Made by a program: the position numbers and the translations under genes | Part shown: piece by piece, positions 59,701-64,000 of the stretch | How positions within the stretch are numbered: the stretch's first letter is position 1 | Layout: each line of letters opens with the position of its first letter | Notes under the pieces: model-generated | What the model was told of the DNA's origin: nothing | Database searches by the model: none | Seen by the model: only the letters and a program-made list of their open reading frames with translations | Assembly: GCA_004194705.1 (NCBI GenBank) | Contig: SADC01000014.1 | Location: forward strand, 1-64,000 | Source: Ditylenchus dipsaci | Lineage: Eukaryota; Nematoda; Chromadorea; Rhabditida; Anguinidae | DNA length: 64,000 nt | Direction of reading: 5' to 3'

Positions 59701-60900
59701 CTGGTAAATTCGCGCCTAAATCGGGGTCGAGAAACACGAATATGCAATCGGTTTTTCAAAATTGTCATCAAAAGAGGGTCAGCCGTGGGGGGGGGCGGTT
59801 CAAGTAAAGTGTTACCAACCAGTCAAAGAAAAAACTCAAAAACAATCGATTTTGCACATTTTCGCAGGTTTCAGTCTGTAAATCATCTCCAGATGCTGTG
59901 AAACCCTGCGGCGATGATCTTGTTGGATAGCCAAGAGCCTGAGAATGTTTTTAACACCAAACTTCAAAATAAGGGGAATAAAAAAGGTGATTACATAAGG
60001 TTTGCACCCGCTGGGAATCGAACCTGAAAGGGTGCGGGTTATCCATGGGGTGCGGGCTATCTGAGGGGTGCGGATTATACGCGGGAATTTAGGGTATTTG
60101 TCGACACGTTTAGTGACTTTCTAGGGTAAGAATTTCATGGGGAACCAGATAGAAAATCCACAATCACTTCAGAAAAGTGGGTAGTAAGCAAAGTTTTTAC
60201 CAAGGAGTATTTTTGAGGGGTAGGATTTCGGTATTATTTGGGAACTAACGTTTTTTTGCAATTTTTATTTACATGATGATTTACAATCAAATATTGAAAA
60301 TGACGTCAGGAAGCAGAGCCACATTTTGAGTATAAGCAAGAATAACCTTGAGAATAACTTGAGAATAACCATGTAAATTAAAATTGCAAAAAACGCCAGT
60401 TCCAAAATACTCCCTTATACGGTTCTCTCCAAAAATGCCCAAAATCATGTTTTTGTATGTTTTAGGGTCAGAAATGTACAGAAAAAGTGAAAAAAGGCCG
60501 GGAAGGACTTTTTTTCCAAACTTTTGAAAAAATATTTTTTTGACCAAATTTGACTGATCGGCATTTTTGGGAGAGAACCGTATAAGGGAGTTTAGCCATA
60601 GAATTTATCAGTTGCATTACAACTTTTACAAAAAAAACTAAAGAAAATCGGAATAAAAAAGAGTGGATGAAAGATTAAATGGCCTGCGTTAACAGTTACA
60701 CACTTTGTCATTCCTTAGAGCAAAAGACTGGCTGGTTAGATTAAAGAAAGAGAATACAAACCAACGAAAAGTTAAAATAAGACACACTAGGTAAGACATA
60801 TATACGGAAAATTGCAAAATATATAGGACTTAAGGTTCTCATCCTTCGCCACACTTCGTTTTTTAAAAGTGCTGTAACCATACTTGCACGTTGCCTAAAA
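59700..60900. other. stretch with small repeats only
   Basis: A T-arm-like motif (minus strand GGTTCGATTCCCAGCGGG, 60006-60024) may be a decayed tRNA-derived SINE. GGGTGCGGGTTATC words repeat three times at 60030-60085. A foldback with ACTCCCTTATACGGTTCTCT (60409) and its mirror (60572-60594) follows. No protein gene is recognised. Confidence 0.45.
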
Positions 60901-61001
60901 GAAAAAAAGCGCCACCGCCTCCGCTGGGTGTTTTCAAAATTGAGAGCCGTCGCTGGCATTTTTAGATTTCGCCGCCTCCGCCGGCGCTTTAAAGGTGCCA
61001 A

Positions 61002-63946
<2,945 letters not shown>

Positions 63947-64000
63947 AAGTTCTATTTGAAAAACTTCTCTTGCAATAAGCACATTATATTTTAAGCACCG

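Overview
This is eukaryotic DNA, AT-rich and packed with transposon debris. A nematode is the best guess. The evidence is a 119-bp 5S rRNA gene (35853-35971, +) very close to the Caenorhabditis 5S sequence as I remember it, short introns ending in TTTTCAG or TTTTTAG, and a mesh/K03H1.5-type transmembrane gene. The species cannot be read from the window.

Host-gene content is sparse. One large minus-strand gene runs from about 40.48 kb down to 20.09 kb. Its exons encode NIDO, a TIG-like segment, AMOP, VWD and sushi domains, a transmembrane helix and a short tail. This is the mesh (fly)/SUSD2 (mammal) architecture. Repeats fill its introns, and the reading frame breaks at least seven times, mostly in short homopolymers. 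Other candidate host sequences are two unrecognised exons at 6.78-7.06 kb (-), the 5S gene, and a lysine-rich ORF with a hydrophobic C-terminus at 56.8-57.3 kb (+).

The rest is mobile DNA. DDE elements include two Tigger/pogo-like elements (7608-9806; 48351-51402), a mariner-like remnant (43722-45130), a piggyBac remnant with TTAA target duplications (13401-14984), and a FLYWCH-MULE (about 61002-63946). There are also several hAT-type and pogo-type MITEs and a LINE ORF1 fragment (54885-56060). About twenty foldback elements are present. Many have arms built from 15-20 bp tandem units, and seven carry the same hairpin core inside at least four different outer-arm families.

The most interesting object is 40610-43535. 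It is flanked by a perfect 9-bp duplication (ATTGCGAGG) and has inverted ends of about 90 bp. It holds the N-terminal part of a MULE transposase followed, on the same strand, by an intron-containing fragment of cytoplasmic dynein heavy chain (AAA1 region, P-loop included). I read it as an animal Pack-MULE-like element that captured host gene DNA, now broken by frameshifts and a stop. It lies directly upstream of the first exon recognised in the mesh-like gene.
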